From Candidatus Pantoea edessiphila (GTDB lineage Bacteria; Pseudomonadota; Gammaproteobacteria; Enterobacterales; Enterobacteriaceae), in contig NZ_PDKR01000001.1 in the NCBI RefSeq assembly GCF_002933345.1, positions 181,986 to 245,985 on the forward strand: 64,000 nt of DNA, read 5' to 3'. This document shows, piece by piece, positions 21,912 to 33,329 of this stretch. The notes beneath the pieces were generated by a model, which saw only the letters and a program-made list of their open reading frames with translations, did not search any database and was not told where the DNA came from. The stretch's first letter is position 1. Every line of letters starts with the position of its first letter. The position numbers and the translations under genes are program-made.

Positions 21912-22721
21912 ATGACAGAAATGAGTTTACTACAAATTTTATTAATATTTGTAGTTTCATGCATAGCTGGTATGGGATCAGTTCTTGATGAATTTCAATT
22001 CCATAGGCCACTAGTTGCTTGTACTTTAATAGGTGCTGTATTAGGTGATATAAAAACGGGCGTTATTATAGGCGGAACTTTAGAAATGATTGCTTTAGGT
22101 TGGATGAACATCGGTGCTGCTATTGCACCTGATGCTGCTCTTGCTTCAATTATTTCAACTATTTTAGTAATTTCTGGAGGTCAAAGTAAAGGAGCTGGTA
22201 TAGCATTAGCTATTCCATTAGCTGCTGCAGGACAAGTTCTAACTATTATAATACGTACTATCACAGTAGCATTTCAACATGCAGCTGATAGATCGGCAAA
22301 TAAAGGTAATTTAAACGCTGTCTCATGGATACATATTCTTGCTTTATTATTGCAAGGAATACGTGTAGCAATTCCAGTATTAATAATTGCTATTTCAGTT
22401 AATGTAAGTGCTGTTCGTAATTTGTTCGATTCAATACCACAAGTTGTAACAAATGGTTTAAATATTGCTGGTGGAATGATAGTAGTAGTTGGTTATGCTA
22501 TGATCATCAATATGATGCGGACTGGATACTTAATGCCTTTTTTCTACCTTGGTTTTGTTACTGCTGCTTTTACTAATTTTAATTTAATAGCGTTAGGTAT
22601 ACTTGGAACAATCATGGCAGTATTATATATACAAGTTAGTCCTAAGTATAATAAGAATCTAGCTATCTTACCTCAAAATGATAATTTAACAACTGATAAA
22701 TTAGATAATGAACTTGATTAA
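21912..22721 (+). CDS. manY: mannose PTS permease subunit IIC
   Basis: Membrane subunit that, with ManZ, forms the sugar channel of the mannose PTS. Hydrophobic throughout; GMGSVLDEFQFHRPLVACTLIGAVLGD and GGTLEMIALGWMNIGAA match E. coli ManY. 269 residues (E. coli 266), ending with the conserved LDNELD. Its end overlaps the longest possible manZ frame, but the probable manZ start lies 22 bases after its stop. The complex also serves phages and bacteriocins as an entry site in free-living relatives. Confidence 0.96.
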   Translation: MTEMSLLQILLIFVVSCIAGMGSVLDEFQFHRPLVACTLIGAVLGDIKTGVIIGGTLEMIALGWMNIGAAIAPDAALASIISTILVISGGQSKGAGIALAIPLAAAGQVLTIIIRTITVAFQHAADRSANKGNLNAVSWIHILALLLQGIRVAIPVLIIAISVNVSAVRNLFDSIPQVVTNGLNIAGGMIVVVGYAMIINMMRTGYLMPFFYLGFVTAAFTNFNLIALGILGTIMAVLYIQVSPKYNKNLAILPQNDNLTTDKLDNELD

Positions 22722-22743
22722 AAAATATATGAGAGCTAATAAT

Positions 22744-23595
22744 ATGACAGGTACAGATATTATAAAAAAAGAAAAAAAACTAACCATCAGCGATTTACGT
22801 GCTGTATTTATAAGATCTAATATATTTCAGGGTTCCTGGAATTTCGAACGTATGCAAGCACTTGGTTTTTGTTTTTCTATGTTACCAGTAATTCGTCGGT
22901 TATATCCAAAAAATGATCAATATCGTAAACAAGCAATAAAACGTCAATTAGAATTTTTTAACACACATCCTTTTATGGCTGCTCCTATTTTAGGTGTTAC
23001 AGCAGCAATGGAAGAACAACGGGCAAATGGTGCAAAAATAGATGATGGAGCTATTAATAGCATAAAAGTTGGTTTAATGGGTCCATTAGCTGGTGTAGGA
23101 GATCCTATTTTTTGGGGTACTATTCGTCCAATATTTGCAGCATTAGGTGCTGGAATAGCAATGAACGGAAGTCTGTTAGGTCCATTATTATTTTTCGTAT
23201 TATTTAATATAACACGTCTTGCTATACGTTATTATGGTGTAATTTACGGATATAAAAAAGGAATAAATATTGTTAATGATATGGGAAATGATTTTTTACA
23301 AAAATTAACTGAAGGAGCATCAATTCTTGGTTTATTCGTTATGGGTGCTTTAGTTAATAAATGGACTCATGTTAATATTCCAATTGTAATATCTCGTATT
23401 ACTGATCAATTTGGAAAACTTAAAATAACCACAGTTCAATCTGTTTTAGATCAACTAATGCCTGGCATGGTACCTCTTTTGCTTACTTTTTTTTGTATGT
23501 GGTTGTTAAATCGCAATATAAATCCACAATGGATTATTGTTGGATTTTTTATACTTGGTATATTCGGTTATTGGATGCAATTATTAGGATTATAA
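22744..23595 (+). CDS. manZ: mannose PTS permease subunit IID
   Basis: Membrane partner of ManY. The segment FQGSWNFERMQALGFCFSM and GLMGPLAGVGDPIFWGT are diagnostic of PTS IID proteins. The start at 22744 is chosen because GAGAG precedes it and the residue count before EKKLT equals E. coli, giving 283 residues, the same as E. coli; an in-frame ATG at 22708 would overlap manY. Completes a three-gene transporter that needs EI and HPr from outside the window. Confidence 0.95.
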   Translation: MTGTDIIKKEKKLTISDLRAVFIRSNIFQGSWNFERMQALGFCFSMLPVIRRLYPKNDQYRKQAIKRQLEFFNTHPFMAAPILGVTAAMEEQRANGAKIDDGAINSIKVGLMGPLAGVGDPIFWGTIRPIFAALGAGIAMNGSLLGPLLFFVLFNITRLAIRYYGVIYGYKKGINIVNDMGNDFLQKLTEGASILGLFVMGALVNKWTHVNIPIVISRITDQFGKLKITTVQSVLDQLMPGMVPLLLTFFCMWLLNRNINPQWIIVGFFILGIFGYWMQLLGL

Positions 23596-23606
23596 ATAAA
23601 ATAATT

Positions 23607-23622
23607 GGGAGCTTTAGCTCCC
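23607..23622 (+). terminator. weak terminator after manZ
   Basis: GGGAGC and GCTCCC flank a TTTA loop, 12 bases after the manZ stop. It is one of few GC-rich stems in the window, but the T tract behind it is interrupted, so termination may be leaky. Confidence 0.55.
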
Positions 23623-23674
23623 TTCATTATTATCAATTATCACTATAATTTTGTATTGATATATTCTAAATATT

Positions 23675-24577
23675 TTATTTAATAGTTGATTTAAAATATT
23701 GTTTTCGTAAAGCATCAATTCTTTGGTCTAATGGGGGGTGTGACATAAATAATTCAAACCAAGAATTTCTTTTTCCATGAATACAGAATGTTATTATATT
23801 ATTTGGTTCATTTGGTTCCTTACTAGTTTTTAAACGTTCTAAAGCAGCAATCATTTTTTCTGCTCCTACTAGTTTAGCAGCACCTGCATCTGCATGAAAT
23901 TCACGCCGTCTCGAAAACCACATGGCAACTATGCTTGCAAATGTGCCTAATATATTCATTAATGCGGAAGAAATAGTAGAGTTTAATGCTGTTAGATGTT
24001 TATTATTTTCATGATTTTTAATATTTGAGAAAAAGATATTTGCTATTATTGTAGATATTACTGTGGCAATAATACTAGCAAAAAATACTACAAAAGTATT
24101 TAAAACCCCTTGTATTAAAGTCATCATGACCATATCGCCGTTATCAATATGTGATATTTCATGAGCTAATACTGCTTCTACTTCACTGTTATTCATATTC
24201 TGTAATAAACCACTCGAAACAGCTACCAGAGATTGATTCCTTTTAGAACCAGTAGCGAAAGCATTTATATCATTTGCTGGATAAATAACAACTTTTGGCA
24301 TTTTAACACCAACCATATTAACTTGGTTTTGAATAGTATTAACTAACCAATGTTCATATTCGTTACTTGGTTTTTCTATTATTCTCCCATTTACAGAACG
24401 TATAGCAATCCATTGTGATAAAAAAAGCGAAGCAAAAGAACCACCAAAACCAATACAACATGCACTAAACATCATCTTAGCTACATTATGTGAATACATC
24501 CCAGTTATAACAAGAAAAAATCCAATCAATAACATTATCATAAGGTTGGTGGTTATGAAAACAGCAGTACGTATCAT
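23675..24577 (-). CDS. htpX: membrane metalloprotease HtpX
   Basis: Inner-membrane M48 zinc protease that degrades misfolded membrane proteins alongside FtsH. The zinc motif HEISH is at residues 139-143. Two N-terminal membrane segments (about 4-26 and 33-55) and two after the active site fit the family. 300 residues (E. coli 293). The FHADAG motif downstream supplies the third zinc ligand region. Confidence 0.95.
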   Translation of the reverse strand: MIRTAVFITTNLMIMLLIGFFLVITGMYSHNVAKMMFSACCIGFGGSFASLFLSQWIAIRSVNGRIIEKPSNEYEHWLVNTIQNQVNMVGVKMPKVVIYPANDINAFATGSKRNQSLVAVSSGLLQNMNNSEVEAVLAHEISHIDNGDMVMMTLIQGVLNTFVVFFASIIATVISTIIANIFFSNIKNHENNKHLTALNSTISSALMNILGTFASIVAMWFSRRREFHADAGAAKLVGAEKMIAALERLKTSKEPNEPNNIITFCIHGKRNSWFELFMSHPPLDQRIDALRKQYFKSTIK

Positions 24578-25042
24578 AATTTTATTTTTCCTTTATTCTT
24601 AATCTTAAGAATAATTAATTAAAAGAATTTAATCATACAATTATTTAATATTTATTAATTAAATTTAAACATTTAAATTTATAATTTTTTTTTTTATAAA
24701 TATTCTTTTATTTTATAAATAAATTATGTTATTTAAAAATTAATTATATTATTAAATGAAAATATTAATTTTTATAAAATTACTTAGATATACTAATTAT
24801 TAATAAATATTTTAAATATTAAATTAATTAATCATAGTAATTGTTTTACATTTTTTATTGGTTATAGATTTTACAATAATTATTTTCATTATAAGTATTA
24901 TCTTATAAGTTTTTTAATAATCAAAACAATATCTTAATTATTAAAAATCATCAATTTAATTAATAAAAAAGTAAACTATTAAAATAATTTAATAAAGCAA
25001 AAATAATTATAAAATAAAATATATAATTAATAATTGATAACC
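24578..25042. other. non-coding gap between htpX and ptrB
   Basis: AT-rich. In E. coli prc, proQ and several yeb genes lie here; none can be recognised. Confidence 0.5.
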
Positions 25043-27127
25043 TTAAAGATTAAAACAAGGTAATTTTTTTGTTGCCAATGAAATTAGAAAAGTAAATTCC
25101 ATAGCTGTATCTTCGTATCTTTTATATCTTCCTAACTTCCCTAAATGACCAGAATCCATGTCTATATGTAGTAATAATAGATTTTTATCGGTTTTTAATT
25201 CTCTCAATTTTGCCACCCATTTCGTTGGTTCCCAATATTGTACTTGAGAGTCATACAAACCAGCAGTAACAAAGATATGTGGATAATCTTTAGCTTCAAT
25301 ATTATCATAAGGACTATATTTTTTCATATATTGATAATAATTAATATCTTCAGGGTTTCCCCACTCATCATACTCTATAACAGTCAAAGGCATAAATTTA
25401 TCAGACATAGTTGTTATTACATCAACAAAAGGTACTTGTGCTATTACGCCATGAAAAAGCCTAGGTGCTAAGTTAATTACAGCTGCTATCAATAAACCTC
25501 CAGCACTTCCACCTATTGCATATAATTTATTAGGATTACCTATACCGGAGTTTACTAAAGAGGTAGTTACATCAATAAAATCTGTAAATGTATTTATTTT
25601 ATTAAATAATTTTCCATAATCATGCCATTTTTTACCTAATTCTCCACCTCCTCGTATATGAGCTAATATGTAAATAAATCCTCGATCTAAAAGACTTAAA
25701 CGACTTATAGAAAATTCAGTTTCTATATTATTGCCATATGCACCATAACCATATACTAACACTGGATTTTCATTTAACCTATAATATTTACGATTATAAA
25801 CCAAAGACACTGGAACTTTAGAACCATCTCTAACCTTAATAAAACGATATTCACTTTTATAATCATTTGAATTAAAATTATTGATAATAGTTTTTTTTAT
25901 TATACGTCTATCATGAGTATCCAGATTGATTTCAAATATAGTATTAGGTATAGTCATTGAAGAATAGCCATAATGTAATTTATTACCAGATGGATTAGAA
26001 TTATATTCTAACCAAACTGTATAACTAGAATCGTCTAAAGATACATTGATAATATTTTCTCTATTTTGTTTTTTATTCCATCCAATTTGACGTAAACTTA
26101 ATAATCCATTTTTTCTTTCTTTTATTACTATCCAATCACGAAACAATTGAAAATTTTCTAATATTGAATTATTATTTGCACTTATTAAAGGTTTCCAATG
26201 AGATTCTTGCAGTTTTTTTGTATAATAGAGATTAAAATTTTCTATATCACGATTAGAACAAATAACAAATTTATCATTATAATGATCTAAACTATATTTA
26301 TGGTAATTTCTCCTGGCTAAAAACAATTGAGGTTCTTTATTAATACAGTAAATATCTATTATTTTAATTTCGCTAGAAATAGCATTTCTAATACATATTA
26401 GTATAAACTTTTCTGAAGTTGTTTTGCATATAGATAAATGATACGAGTCGTCTTTTTCTTCATATATTAACTTATCTTCTGACTGCAATGTACCTAATTC
26501 ATGACACCATACTTGATAAGATCTTAAGGTATCTGGATGATTTTTTATATAAAATAAAATTTTTGAGTCTTTATCCCACTCTATATTTTCAGAAGTATTA
26601 TTTAACTCCTCTGGATACCAATAATTATTATTTATATTAAAAAAGCTAATACTATATTGAAAACGAGAAACAAAATCTTCGGATATAGCAATTAAACAAT
26701 TATTTGGACTTATAATTAATGAACCTAAAGAATAAAAATTACTATTCATTGCTCTTTGATTACTATCAAGTATTAAAGTCCACGTATTCTCTTTTTCTGT
26801 AACAAGCCGCCGGTAGAACTTAGGATATTCGAGACCATTTTCATAACGACTTTGATACAAATATATATCCTTGATATAAGGAACAGAATAATCATCATTA
26901 GGCAAACGATTAACTATTTCTTTTAGCAAAAGATCGTTTAAATCTTTTTGAGATGACATAATATTTTTTGTATAATCATTTTCAGTTTGTAAACACTTGA
27001 TAACATTAGAGTTATTACGTTTATCATCACGTAGCCAGTAATAATTATCGATATATTGATCACCATGCAATAATCTTTTATGGGGAATCTTTTTTATAAA
27101 GGGTTTTTTCATAATTTTATATTTCAA
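25043..27127 (-). CDS. ptrB: oligopeptidase B
   Basis: Cytosolic prolyl-oligopeptidase-family serine peptidase cutting after Lys/Arg in short peptides. The beta-propeller domain comes first (IDNYYWLRDD near the start), followed by the alpha/beta-hydrolase domain with the nucleophile in GGSAGG near residue 540, the aspartate in GLYDSQVQYWEP and the histidine in DSGHLGKLGR. 694 residues (E. coli 686). An in-frame ATG five codons in (27112) is an equally good start. Retention of a peptide-scavenging enzyme in a reduced genome is notable but not unique. Confidence 0.94.
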   Translation of the reverse strand: MKYKIMKKPFIKKIPHKRLLHGDQYIDNYYWLRDDKRNNSNVIKCLQTENDYTKNIMSSQKDLNDLLLKEIVNRLPNDDYSVPYIKDIYLYQSRYENGLEYPKFYRRLVTEKENTWTLILDSNQRAMNSNFYSLGSLIISPNNCLIAISEDFVSRFQYSISFFNINNNYWYPEELNNTSENIEWDKDSKILFYIKNHPDTLRSYQVWCHELGTLQSEDKLIYEEKDDSYHLSICKTTSEKFILICIRNAISSEIKIIDIYCINKEPQLFLARRNYHKYSLDHYNDKFVICSNRDIENFNLYYTKKLQESHWKPLISANNNSILENFQLFRDWIVIKERKNGLLSLRQIGWNKKQNRENIINVSLDDSSYTVWLEYNSNPSGNKLHYGYSSMTIPNTIFEINLDTHDRRIIKKTIINNFNSNDYKSEYRFIKVRDGSKVPVSLVYNRKYYRLNENPVLVYGYGAYGNNIETEFSISRLSLLDRGFIYILAHIRGGGELGKKWHDYGKLFNKINTFTDFIDVTTSLVNSGIGNPNKLYAIGGSAGGLLIAAVINLAPRLFHGVIAQVPFVDVITTMSDKFMPLTVIEYDEWGNPEDINYYQYMKKYSPYDNIEAKDYPHIFVTAGLYDSQVQYWEPTKWVAKLRELKTDKNLLLLHIDMDSGHLGKLGRYKRYEDTAMEFTFLISLATKKLPCFNL

Positions 27128-27309
27128 TTTTTATATGCAATATATTTTTATTTATAGTTATATTTTACTTTAAAAAAATATATTAATGTAGCAAACTATA
27201 AATTAATATAAAAATAAACATATTTATTTTTTTGTATTTTAAGATATGTTTAATAAATATTAATTTTAACCTATTCTAGGTTAGATTATATAAATCAGAG
27301 GTTCTATTT

Positions 27310-28752
27310 ATGTTTAATCGTTTAAGAAGAACTAAAATTGTTACAACTCTCGGTCCCACTACGGATCAAGAAAATAATTTAGAAAAAATTATTATTGCAG
27401 GAGCTAATGTAATGAGACTGAATTTTTCTCATGATACATTAAACAATCATAAATTACGTGCTAAAAGAGTGCGTGAAATTGCAAACAGACTTGGTTATCA
27501 TATAGCAATATTAGGCGATTTACAAGGTCCTAAAATTAGGATATCTACATTTAGAGAGAATAAGATATTTCTTGAAGTTGGAGATGACTTTTTATTAGAT
27601 TCTAGCTTAGATAAAAATGAAGGTGATGAAAAACAAGTTGGTATTGACTATAAAAAATTACCTAAAGATGTAGTTTATGGAGATGTTCTTTTATTGGACG
27701 ATGGAAGAATACAATTAAAGGTAATTAAAGTTGAATATACTAAAATATTTACTAAAGTTTTAATTGGAGGTTATCTCTCAAATAATAAAGGTATTAATAA
27801 ATTACATGGAGGTTTATCAGCAGAAGCTATAACTGAAAAGGACAAATTGGATATTATAACTGCTGCTAAAATTGACGTAGATTACTTAGCTATATCTTTT
27901 CCAAGATGTGGTAAAGATATGGATAATGCTCGTTATTTAGCTCGTAAGCTAGGTTGTAAAGCCAAGTTAGTTGCTAAAATTGAACGTGCAGAAATAGTAA
28001 CAAATCAAAAATCTATGGATGATATTATCATAGCATCGGATGCCGTAATGATAGCTCGTGGTGATTTAGGTATAGAAATAGGTGATGCAGAATTAGTTGG
28101 AGTTCAGAAAAATTTAATAAGACGTGCACGTCAATTAAATAGAATAGTTATAACTGCAACTCAAATGATGGAGTCAATGATTAATAATCCTATGCCTACC
28201 CGTGCAGAAGTTATGGATATTGCAAATGCTGTGCTAGATGGAACAGATGCAGTAATGCTTTCAGCCGAAACAGCAATTGGTAAATATCCTAAAGAAGCTG
28301 TATCAACAATGGCTAAAGTATGCTTAGGAGCTGAAAAAGTGCCTAGTGTTAATGTATCAAAACACAGACTAGATGTGCAATTTGATAATATAGAAGAAGC
28401 TATTGCTATGTCTGCTATGTATGCTGCCAATCATTTACAAGGTGTTACAGCAATCATAACTATGACAGAATCAGGACGTACTCCTCTAATAACTTCACGG
28501 ATCACTTCTGGTTTACCAATTTTTGCGATGTCACGTCATCAGAACACTTTAAATTTAACTTCTTTATATCGAGGTGTTACGCCAATATTTTTTAATAGTA
28601 ATAGAGAAGGAGTTTTTGCTGCTTATGATGCTATAAATCTATTAAAGGATAAAAAATATCTAGCATTAGGTGATCTTGTAATTGTCACACAAGGAGATAT
28701 CATGGGTACGACTGGCACTACGAATACAAACCGTATTTTATGCGTTATATAA
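27310..28752 (+). CDS. pykA: pyruvate kinase II
   Basis: Makes pyruvate and ATP from phosphoenolpyruvate. 480 residues, equal to E. coli PykA, and the closer match is to PykA rather than PykF ([14 protein letters not shown] start, [20 protein letters not shown]). Substrate and metal motifs [19 protein letters not shown] and MVARGDLG-type segment (MIARGDLG) are present. Convergent with mepM. Confidence 0.96.
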   Translation: MFNRLRRTKIVTTLGPTTDQENNLEKIIIAGANVMRLNFSHDTLNNHKLRAKRVREIANRLGYHIAILGDLQGPKIRISTFRENKIFLEVGDDFLLDSSLDKNEGDEKQVGIDYKKLPKDVVYGDVLLLDDGRIQLKVIKVEYTKIFTKVLIGGYLSNNKGINKLHGGLSAEAITEKDKLDIITAAKIDVDYLAISFPRCGKDMDNARYLARKLGCKAKLVAKIERAEIVTNQKSMDDIIIASDAVMIARGDLGIEIGDAELVGVQKNLIRRARQLNRIVITATQMMESMINNPMPTRAEVMDIANAVLDGTDAVMLSAETAIGKYPKEAVSTMAKVCLGAEKVPSVNVSKHRLDVQFDNIEEAIAMSAMYAANHLQGVTAIITMTESGRTPLITSRITSGLPIFAMSRHQNTLNLTSLYRGVTPIFFNSNREGVFAAYDAINLLKDKKYLALGDLVIVTQGDIMGTTGTTNTNRILCVI

Positions 28753-28812
28753 TTTAAATATATAAATATTAAAAATATTGAAGTGATGAATTAGAAAATA
28801 AAATAGCTAAAA

Positions 28813-28832
28813 ACTTATTTTTTTTGATAAGT
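28813..28832 (-). terminator. possible terminator after mepM
   Basis: On the minus strand ACTTAT and ATAAGT flank an A-rich loop and are followed by five T. The stem is short and AT-only, so this is a weak call; it lies 21 bases after the mepM stop. Confidence 0.35.
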
Positions 28833-28852
28833 ATATTTATAAAGTTAAATGA

Positions 28853-29725
28853 TTATTTCTTAATGTTCTTCTTTATATGATTTTTTTTAATTTCACCAAT
28901 CGATAAATATACTTTTAATGGATCAATTGCTTTATTATTAATCCAAATTTCAAAATGCAAATGAGGTCCGGTGGATCGGCCAGTATTACCGGATAAACCA
29001 ATTTTTTCTCCACGTTGTACTTTTTGTCCTACTTTAACCAATATCTTGTTCATATGCATATAACGGGTAATATATCCATAATTATGTAAAATTGCAATAT
29101 AATTTCCTGCTCCAATACTATCGTTTTTTACTACTATAACTTTACCTTTATCAACTGCAAATATCGGAGTGTCTATTGGTAAAGCGAAATCAACACCTTT
29201 ATGTGGAGTTATATGTCCAGTTACTGGATTTAAACGTCTTAAATTAAAATTAGATGAAACTCTTAGTTTTTTCTTTTTTGTTAATAAACTAACAAAACTC
29301 TTTAACAAAATAGAATTTTTATTTTTATCTAATTTTTTATTTTTTATATTAATGTAATTTTTTTTTTTAATTTTAACATGATGATCTATAACTAATACTG
29401 TTTCATTAATATTCTTATTTAATGCAACATGACATAAATGTACTGATTTTTTTAAATTTTTATTAAGATTTATATTACTATTTACAAAATTAATATTTGT
29501 ATTAATAGGTAAATTAATTTTTTGTTTACTGTAAAATTTGGATAATAATATATAGCTATTATTATCTAAATTTATCCAATTATTGATTTGAGACAAATTA
29601 TGTTCATTAAAATAATCCATTTTAATATTAACAAATATAATTGTTGATAATAATATTAAAGAATAAATAGATATTGATAAATAACTAAATTTATATATGA
29701 TAGATGGTATAATTTTTCTCTTCAT
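28853..29725 (-). CDS. mepM: murein DD-endopeptidase MepM, shortened
   Basis: LytM/M23 zinc peptidase that cuts peptidoglycan cross-links for wall growth. A single N-terminal membrane anchor (about 12-34) is followed by a Lys/Asn-rich linker and the M23 domain with zinc ligands H175 and D179 (HKGVDF) and H257 in HLHFE, with H255 as catalytic partner. It has 290 residues against about 440 in E. coli: the LysM/OapA-like middle region is gone. The coding strand has an A11 tract (29358-29368 on the plus strand as T11) with the frame intact. Its start overlaps the znuA stop, suggesting coupling. Confidence 0.9.
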   Translation of the reverse strand: MKRKIIPSIIYKFSYLSISIYSLILLSTIIFVNIKMDYFNEHNLSQINNWINLDNNSYILLSKFYSKQKINLPINTNINFVNSNINLNKNLKKSVHLCHVALNKNINETVLVIDHHVKIKKKNYINIKNKKLDKNKNSILLKSFVSLLTKKKKLRVSSNFNLRRLNPVTGHITPHKGVDFALPIDTPIFAVDKGKVIVVKNDSIGAGNYIAILHNYGYITRYMHMNKILVKVGQKVQRGEKIGLSGNTGRSTGPHLHFEIWINNKAIDPLKVYLSIGEIKKNHIKKNIKK

Positions 29726-30681
29726 TATTGCTTTTTATTCCTATCGCTATCTTTTAATAAACAATTTTTATATTGATTAGATAATTGCAAAAGAAATTTT
29801 AAATAACTATCCTTTGATAATCTTATGTCACTTCCTAGTGGATCTAAAACACCCTTATTTATTTTTACATCTTTAGTTATACTATCGATAACAGCTGGTT
29901 TGAATTGCGGTTCTGAAAAGACACAAACAACTTTTTTTTCTTTTAATTTTTTTTTTATTTCATATAAATGTTTAACACCAGGTTGAATGTCGGGATTTAT
30001 AGTAAAGTATCCCAGAGGGGCTAATCCATAATGTTTTTCAAAATAAACATAAGCATCATGAAAAACAAAATATCCTTTATCCTTAATTGGCCTAAGTTGC
30101 TTCATAATTTGATTATCTATATTATCTAGTGATTTCTTAAATTTTTCTAAGTTGTTATTTAATATAATTTTATTTTCCGGCATAAGTTTTAATAATTTTT
30201 CATGAATAGCAATTGCAATAGTTTTAGCTATATCAGGAGAAGTCCAAAAATGCATATTATATTGTTTATTACTTAAATTTGTATTAATATCTTTATTACA
30301 TTTATTTATTATATTATAATTATAATTATCTTTTTTTATTTGAATAAAGAATCTTTTTATTCCTTGTATTTGTGGAATAACAATAATTTTATTATTTGGG
30401 ATATTATTTACTGATTTAGCCATAAATGGTTCTATTTCAGCTCCGTTCCAAATTAATAAATTTGTATCTTTTAATTTTTTTTCATCTGATGGGCGTAACA
30501 TATAACTATGTTCCGATGCACCATCTGGAACGATAACATCGATAGGCATAATATTACCAATAATAGCCGCTGCAATAAATCCAATAGGTTTAATGGATAC
30601 AACTACGTTTGCATATATAGATAATACAATCAGGTTAGATAAAACCAAATTAATTAATAGAATAAATATTTTTTTAGTCAT
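29725..30681 (-). CDS. znuA: zinc ABC transporter substrate-binding protein
   Basis: Periplasmic zinc-binding protein delivering Zn to ZnuBC. A signal peptide covers about 1-24. Zinc ligands H58, H144, H208 and the late aspartate in LDPLG are kept, as is the C253-C307 disulfide pair. The loop at about 116-140, which in E. coli is packed with histidines, here contains none and is Asn/Lys-rich. 318 residues. Divergent from znuCB across 69 bases. Confidence 0.95.
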   Translation of the reverse strand: MTKKIFILLINLVLSNLIVLSIYANVVVSIKPIGFIAAAIIGNIMPIDVIVPDGASEHSYMLRPSDEKKLKDTNLLIWNGAEIEPFMAKSVNNIPNNKIIVIPQIQGIKRFFIQIKKDNYNYNIINKCNKDINTNLSNKQYNMHFWTSPDIAKTIAIAIHEKLLKLMPENKIILNNNLEKFKKSLDNIDNQIMKQLRPIKDKGYFVFHDAYVYFEKHYGLAPLGYFTINPDIQPGVKHLYEIKKKLKEKKVVCVFSEPQFKPAVIDSITKDVKINKGVLDPLGSDIRLSKDSYLKFLLQLSNQYKNCLLKDSDRNKKQ

Positions 30682-30750
30682 AAGTAATTTTATTTAAAAT
30701 AAAAAATTTTATTATACAATATTAATACTTTTTAGTTAACATATTATAAA

Positions 30751-31488
30751 ATGACTATACTAGTAAAACTTAAAAATGTATCAATTATATATGATAATAG
30801 ATCTATATTAAATAATATTAATATTTCATTAAAATCAAACAAAATTTTAACGTTGATCGGCCCTAATGGAGCAGGAAAATCTACATTAGTATATGTAATA
30901 TTAGATCTATTAATTCCATCTTCCGGTGAAATTAGTAGACTTTCAGGATTGAAAATTGGATATGTTCCTCAGAAATTATATATAGACCTAACTTTACCAA
31001 TTACAGTTAAAAGATTTATGAAACTATCTTACAACAGTACTGATAATGAAATATCATTAGCACTTAATAAAGTTAACGCTTCTCATTTATTGAATTATCA
31101 AATACAAAATTTATCTGGAGGAGAAATTCAACGTGTTTTAGTATCTAGATCGATGCTTAATAAACCACAATTATTAGTTTTAGATGAACCAACACAAGGA
31201 ATGGATGTACAAGGTCAAATTGCGATGTACGATTTAATAGATCAGTTAAGATATGAATTTCATTGCGGAGTTTTAATGGTTTCTCATGATCTACATTTAG
31301 TAATGTCAAAAACTGATGAAGTTATATGTCTTAACAAACATATTTGCTGCTCTGGTAGTTCAGAATCAGTATCAAAACATCCAGAATTTATATCAATGTT
31401 TGGTTTACATGATATCCAACAACTAGCTCTTTATCGTCATCATCATAGCAATTGCTGTAACATTCACAAAAATGATCTAAAAAAATAA
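30751..31488 (+). CDS. znuC: zinc ABC transporter ATP-binding protein
   Basis: ATPase of the ZnuABC zinc importer. Walker [10 protein letters not shown] near residue 37, signature LSGGEIQRV and Walker [13 protein letters not shown] are intact. The C-terminus holds a short histidine cluster (RHHHSN). 245 residues (E. coli 251). znuB starts 16 bases downstream. Confidence 0.96.
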   Translation: MTILVKLKNVSIIYDNRSILNNINISLKSNKILTLIGPNGAGKSTLVYVILDLLIPSSGEISRLSGLKIGYVPQKLYIDLTLPITVKRFMKLSYNSTDNEISLALNKVNASHLLNYQIQNLSGGEIQRVLVSRSMLNKPQLLVLDEPTQGMDVQGQIAMYDLIDQLRYEFHCGVLMVSHDLHLVMSKTDEVICLNKHICCSGSSESVSKHPEFISMFGLHDIQQLALYRHHHSNCCNIHKNDLKK

Positions 31489-31504
31489 TAAAGGTTTTTA
31501 TTTT

Positions 31505-32287
31505 ATGATTGATATTTTATTGCCAGCTTGGTTAGGAGGTATTTTATTAGTTTTAGCAGCTGGTCCTTTAGGTTGTTTTATTATTTGGCATAAATTATCA
31601 TGCTTTGGTGATACTTTAGCACATGCTTCACTTCTTGGTGTTGCTTTAGGTTTGTTATTAAATATAAATCCTAATTATACTTTAATATTTATTGGGCTTT
31701 TAATAACTTTAAGTTTAATAATAATTGAAAACAATTCTAAATTAAGTGTGGATACATTTCTAAGCATTATAGCACATAGTGCGTTATCTCTTGGCTTGGT
31801 AATTGTTAGTTTAATATCAAATATTAGAGTAAATTTAATGGGTTATTTATTTGGAGATTTACTATCAATTACTTTTAATGATTTATGGATAATAACAATT
31901 TTCATGATTTTGGTATTAACAATTCTAATATGGCAATGGCGTCCTCTGTTATTAATATCGATAAATACTGAAATAGCGAAAGTAAATGGCATAAATATTA
32001 AATATACTCGTTTAATTTTGATGTTTATAATAGCAGTATTAATAGGTGTATCAATAAAATTTGTAGGAGCATTGATTATTACGTCATTACTTATAATTCC
32101 AGCTGCTACAGCACGATACTTCGCAAAGTCTCCAGAACAAATGGCTATTATAGCTATTGTAATAGGAATTATCGCAGTGACTACTGGTTTAATTTTATCA
32201 GCTTTTTATGATACTCCAGCTGCTCCTTCTATAGTCTTATGTTTAAGTTGTCTTTTTATTATTAGTTTATTTTATGCTAGAAATTAA
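31505..32287 (+). CDS. znuB: zinc ABC transporter permease
   Basis: Inner-membrane channel subunit of the zinc importer, with about eight hydrophobic segments and the ABC-3 family motif [28 protein letters not shown] split over two neighbouring stretches. 260 residues, as in E. coli. Its 3' end overlaps the convergent ruvB end by four bases. Confidence 0.95.
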   Translation: MIDILLPAWLGGILLVLAAGPLGCFIIWHKLSCFGDTLAHASLLGVALGLLLNINPNYTLIFIGLLITLSLIIIENNSKLSVDTFLSIIAHSALSLGLVIVSLISNIRVNLMGYLFGDLLSITFNDLWIITIFMILVLTILIWQWRPLLLISINTEIAKVNGINIKYTRLILMFIIAVLIGVSIKFVGALIITSLLIIPAATARYFAKSPEQMAIIAIVIGIIAVTTGLILSAFYDTPAAPSIVLCLSCLFIISLFYARN

Positions 32288-33315
32288 TATTTAATATTTA
32301 TTATAGTATCATTGTAATTCATACCTAAGTGTTTATAAGCTTGTTGCATTGCTATACGTCCTCTAGGAGTGCGTTTAATAAAACCTTTATGAATTAAAAA
32401 TGGTTCAATTACATCCTCAATCATTTCACGTTTTTCACCAATAGCAGATGCAATAGTATTTAGTCCCACTGGTCCACCCATGAATTTATCTATAATAACT
32501 AAAATAAATTTACGATCCATATAATCTAAACCTTCTTTATCAATATTTAGCATTTCAAGAGCGCTATTTGAAACTGATCTATTTAAATCACCATTAGCAC
32601 AAACATCAGCAAAATCTCTTACCCGACGTAACAAACGATTAGCAATACGAGGAGTTCCTCGGGCACGACATGCTATTTCTAAAGCAGCTTCTTCACTTAA
32701 CTTTAAACCTAAACATTTAGCAGTTTTAATAACTATATTTTTTAAATCATTTATGTGATAAAATTCTAGACGTTGAATAATGCCAAAACGATCATGTAAT
32801 GGAGCTGTTAAGGATCCCATACGAGTAGTTGCTCCAATAAGAGTAAAAGGGGGTAATTCTAGTTTAATAGAACGAGCTGCTGGTCCTTCACCAATTATGA
32901 TATCTAGTCTATAATCTTCCATGGCAGGATAAAGCATTTCCTCTAGTGACGAAGATAAACGATGAATTTCATCGATAAAAAGCACACTTTTAGGTTCAAG
33001 ATTAGTTAATATTGCAGCTAAATCTCCAGTTTTTTCTAAGGCTGGACCTGAAGTAATAGATAAGTTTACATTCATTTCATTAGCAACAACATTCGCCAAT
33101 GTTGTTTTTCCTAGTCCAGGAGGACCAAAAATTAATAAATGGTCTAATGCGTGCCCACGCAATTTTGCTGCTTTTATAAAAATTTCCATTTGATCACGTA
33201 CTTGTTTTTGACCAATATATTCTTTGAGAAATTTTGGACGAATTGTTTTTTCAATATTCTCTTCTTCTTTGTTAATATTAATATAATCAGTGATTAAATT
33301 ATCATTTCCTATCAT
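32284..33315 (-). CDS. ruvB: Holliday junction branch-migration ATPase RuvB
   Basis: Hexameric AAA+ motor driving branch migration with RuvA. Walker [10 protein letters not shown] near residue 65 and Walker B DEIHR near 115; [18 protein letters not shown] is the sensor/arginine-finger region, and the winged-helix C-terminus ends in RTPRGRIA. 343 residues (E. coli 336). 14 bases behind ruvA, so ruvA-ruvB form an operon. Confidence 0.97.
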   Translation of the reverse strand: MIGNDNLITDYININKEEENIEKTIRPKFLKEYIGQKQVRDQMEIFIKAAKLRGHALDHLLIFGPPGLGKTTLANVVANEMNVNLSITSGPALEKTGDLAAILTNLEPKSVLFIDEIHRLSSSLEEMLYPAMEDYRLDIIIGEGPAARSIKLELPPFTLIGATTRMGSLTAPLHDRFGIIQRLEFYHINDLKNIVIKTAKCLGLKLSEEAALEIACRARGTPRIANRLLRRVRDFADVCANGDLNRSVSNSALEMLNIDKEGLDYMDRKFILVIIDKFMGGPVGLNTIASAIGEKREMIEDVIEPFLIHKGFIKRTPRGRIAMQQAYKHLGMNYNDTIINIKY

Positions 33316-33329
33316 AGTTTATTACTACC

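Noticed and set aside
22708-22743. Upstream manZ start overlapping manY
   Set aside because: The ATG at 22744 has a ribosome binding site and gives the same N-terminal length as E. coli ManZ.
30682-30750. Zur-like site between znuA and znuC
   Set aside because: AACATATTATAA at the right end recalls half of a Zur box, but the other half is not there and the spacer is nearly all A/T.
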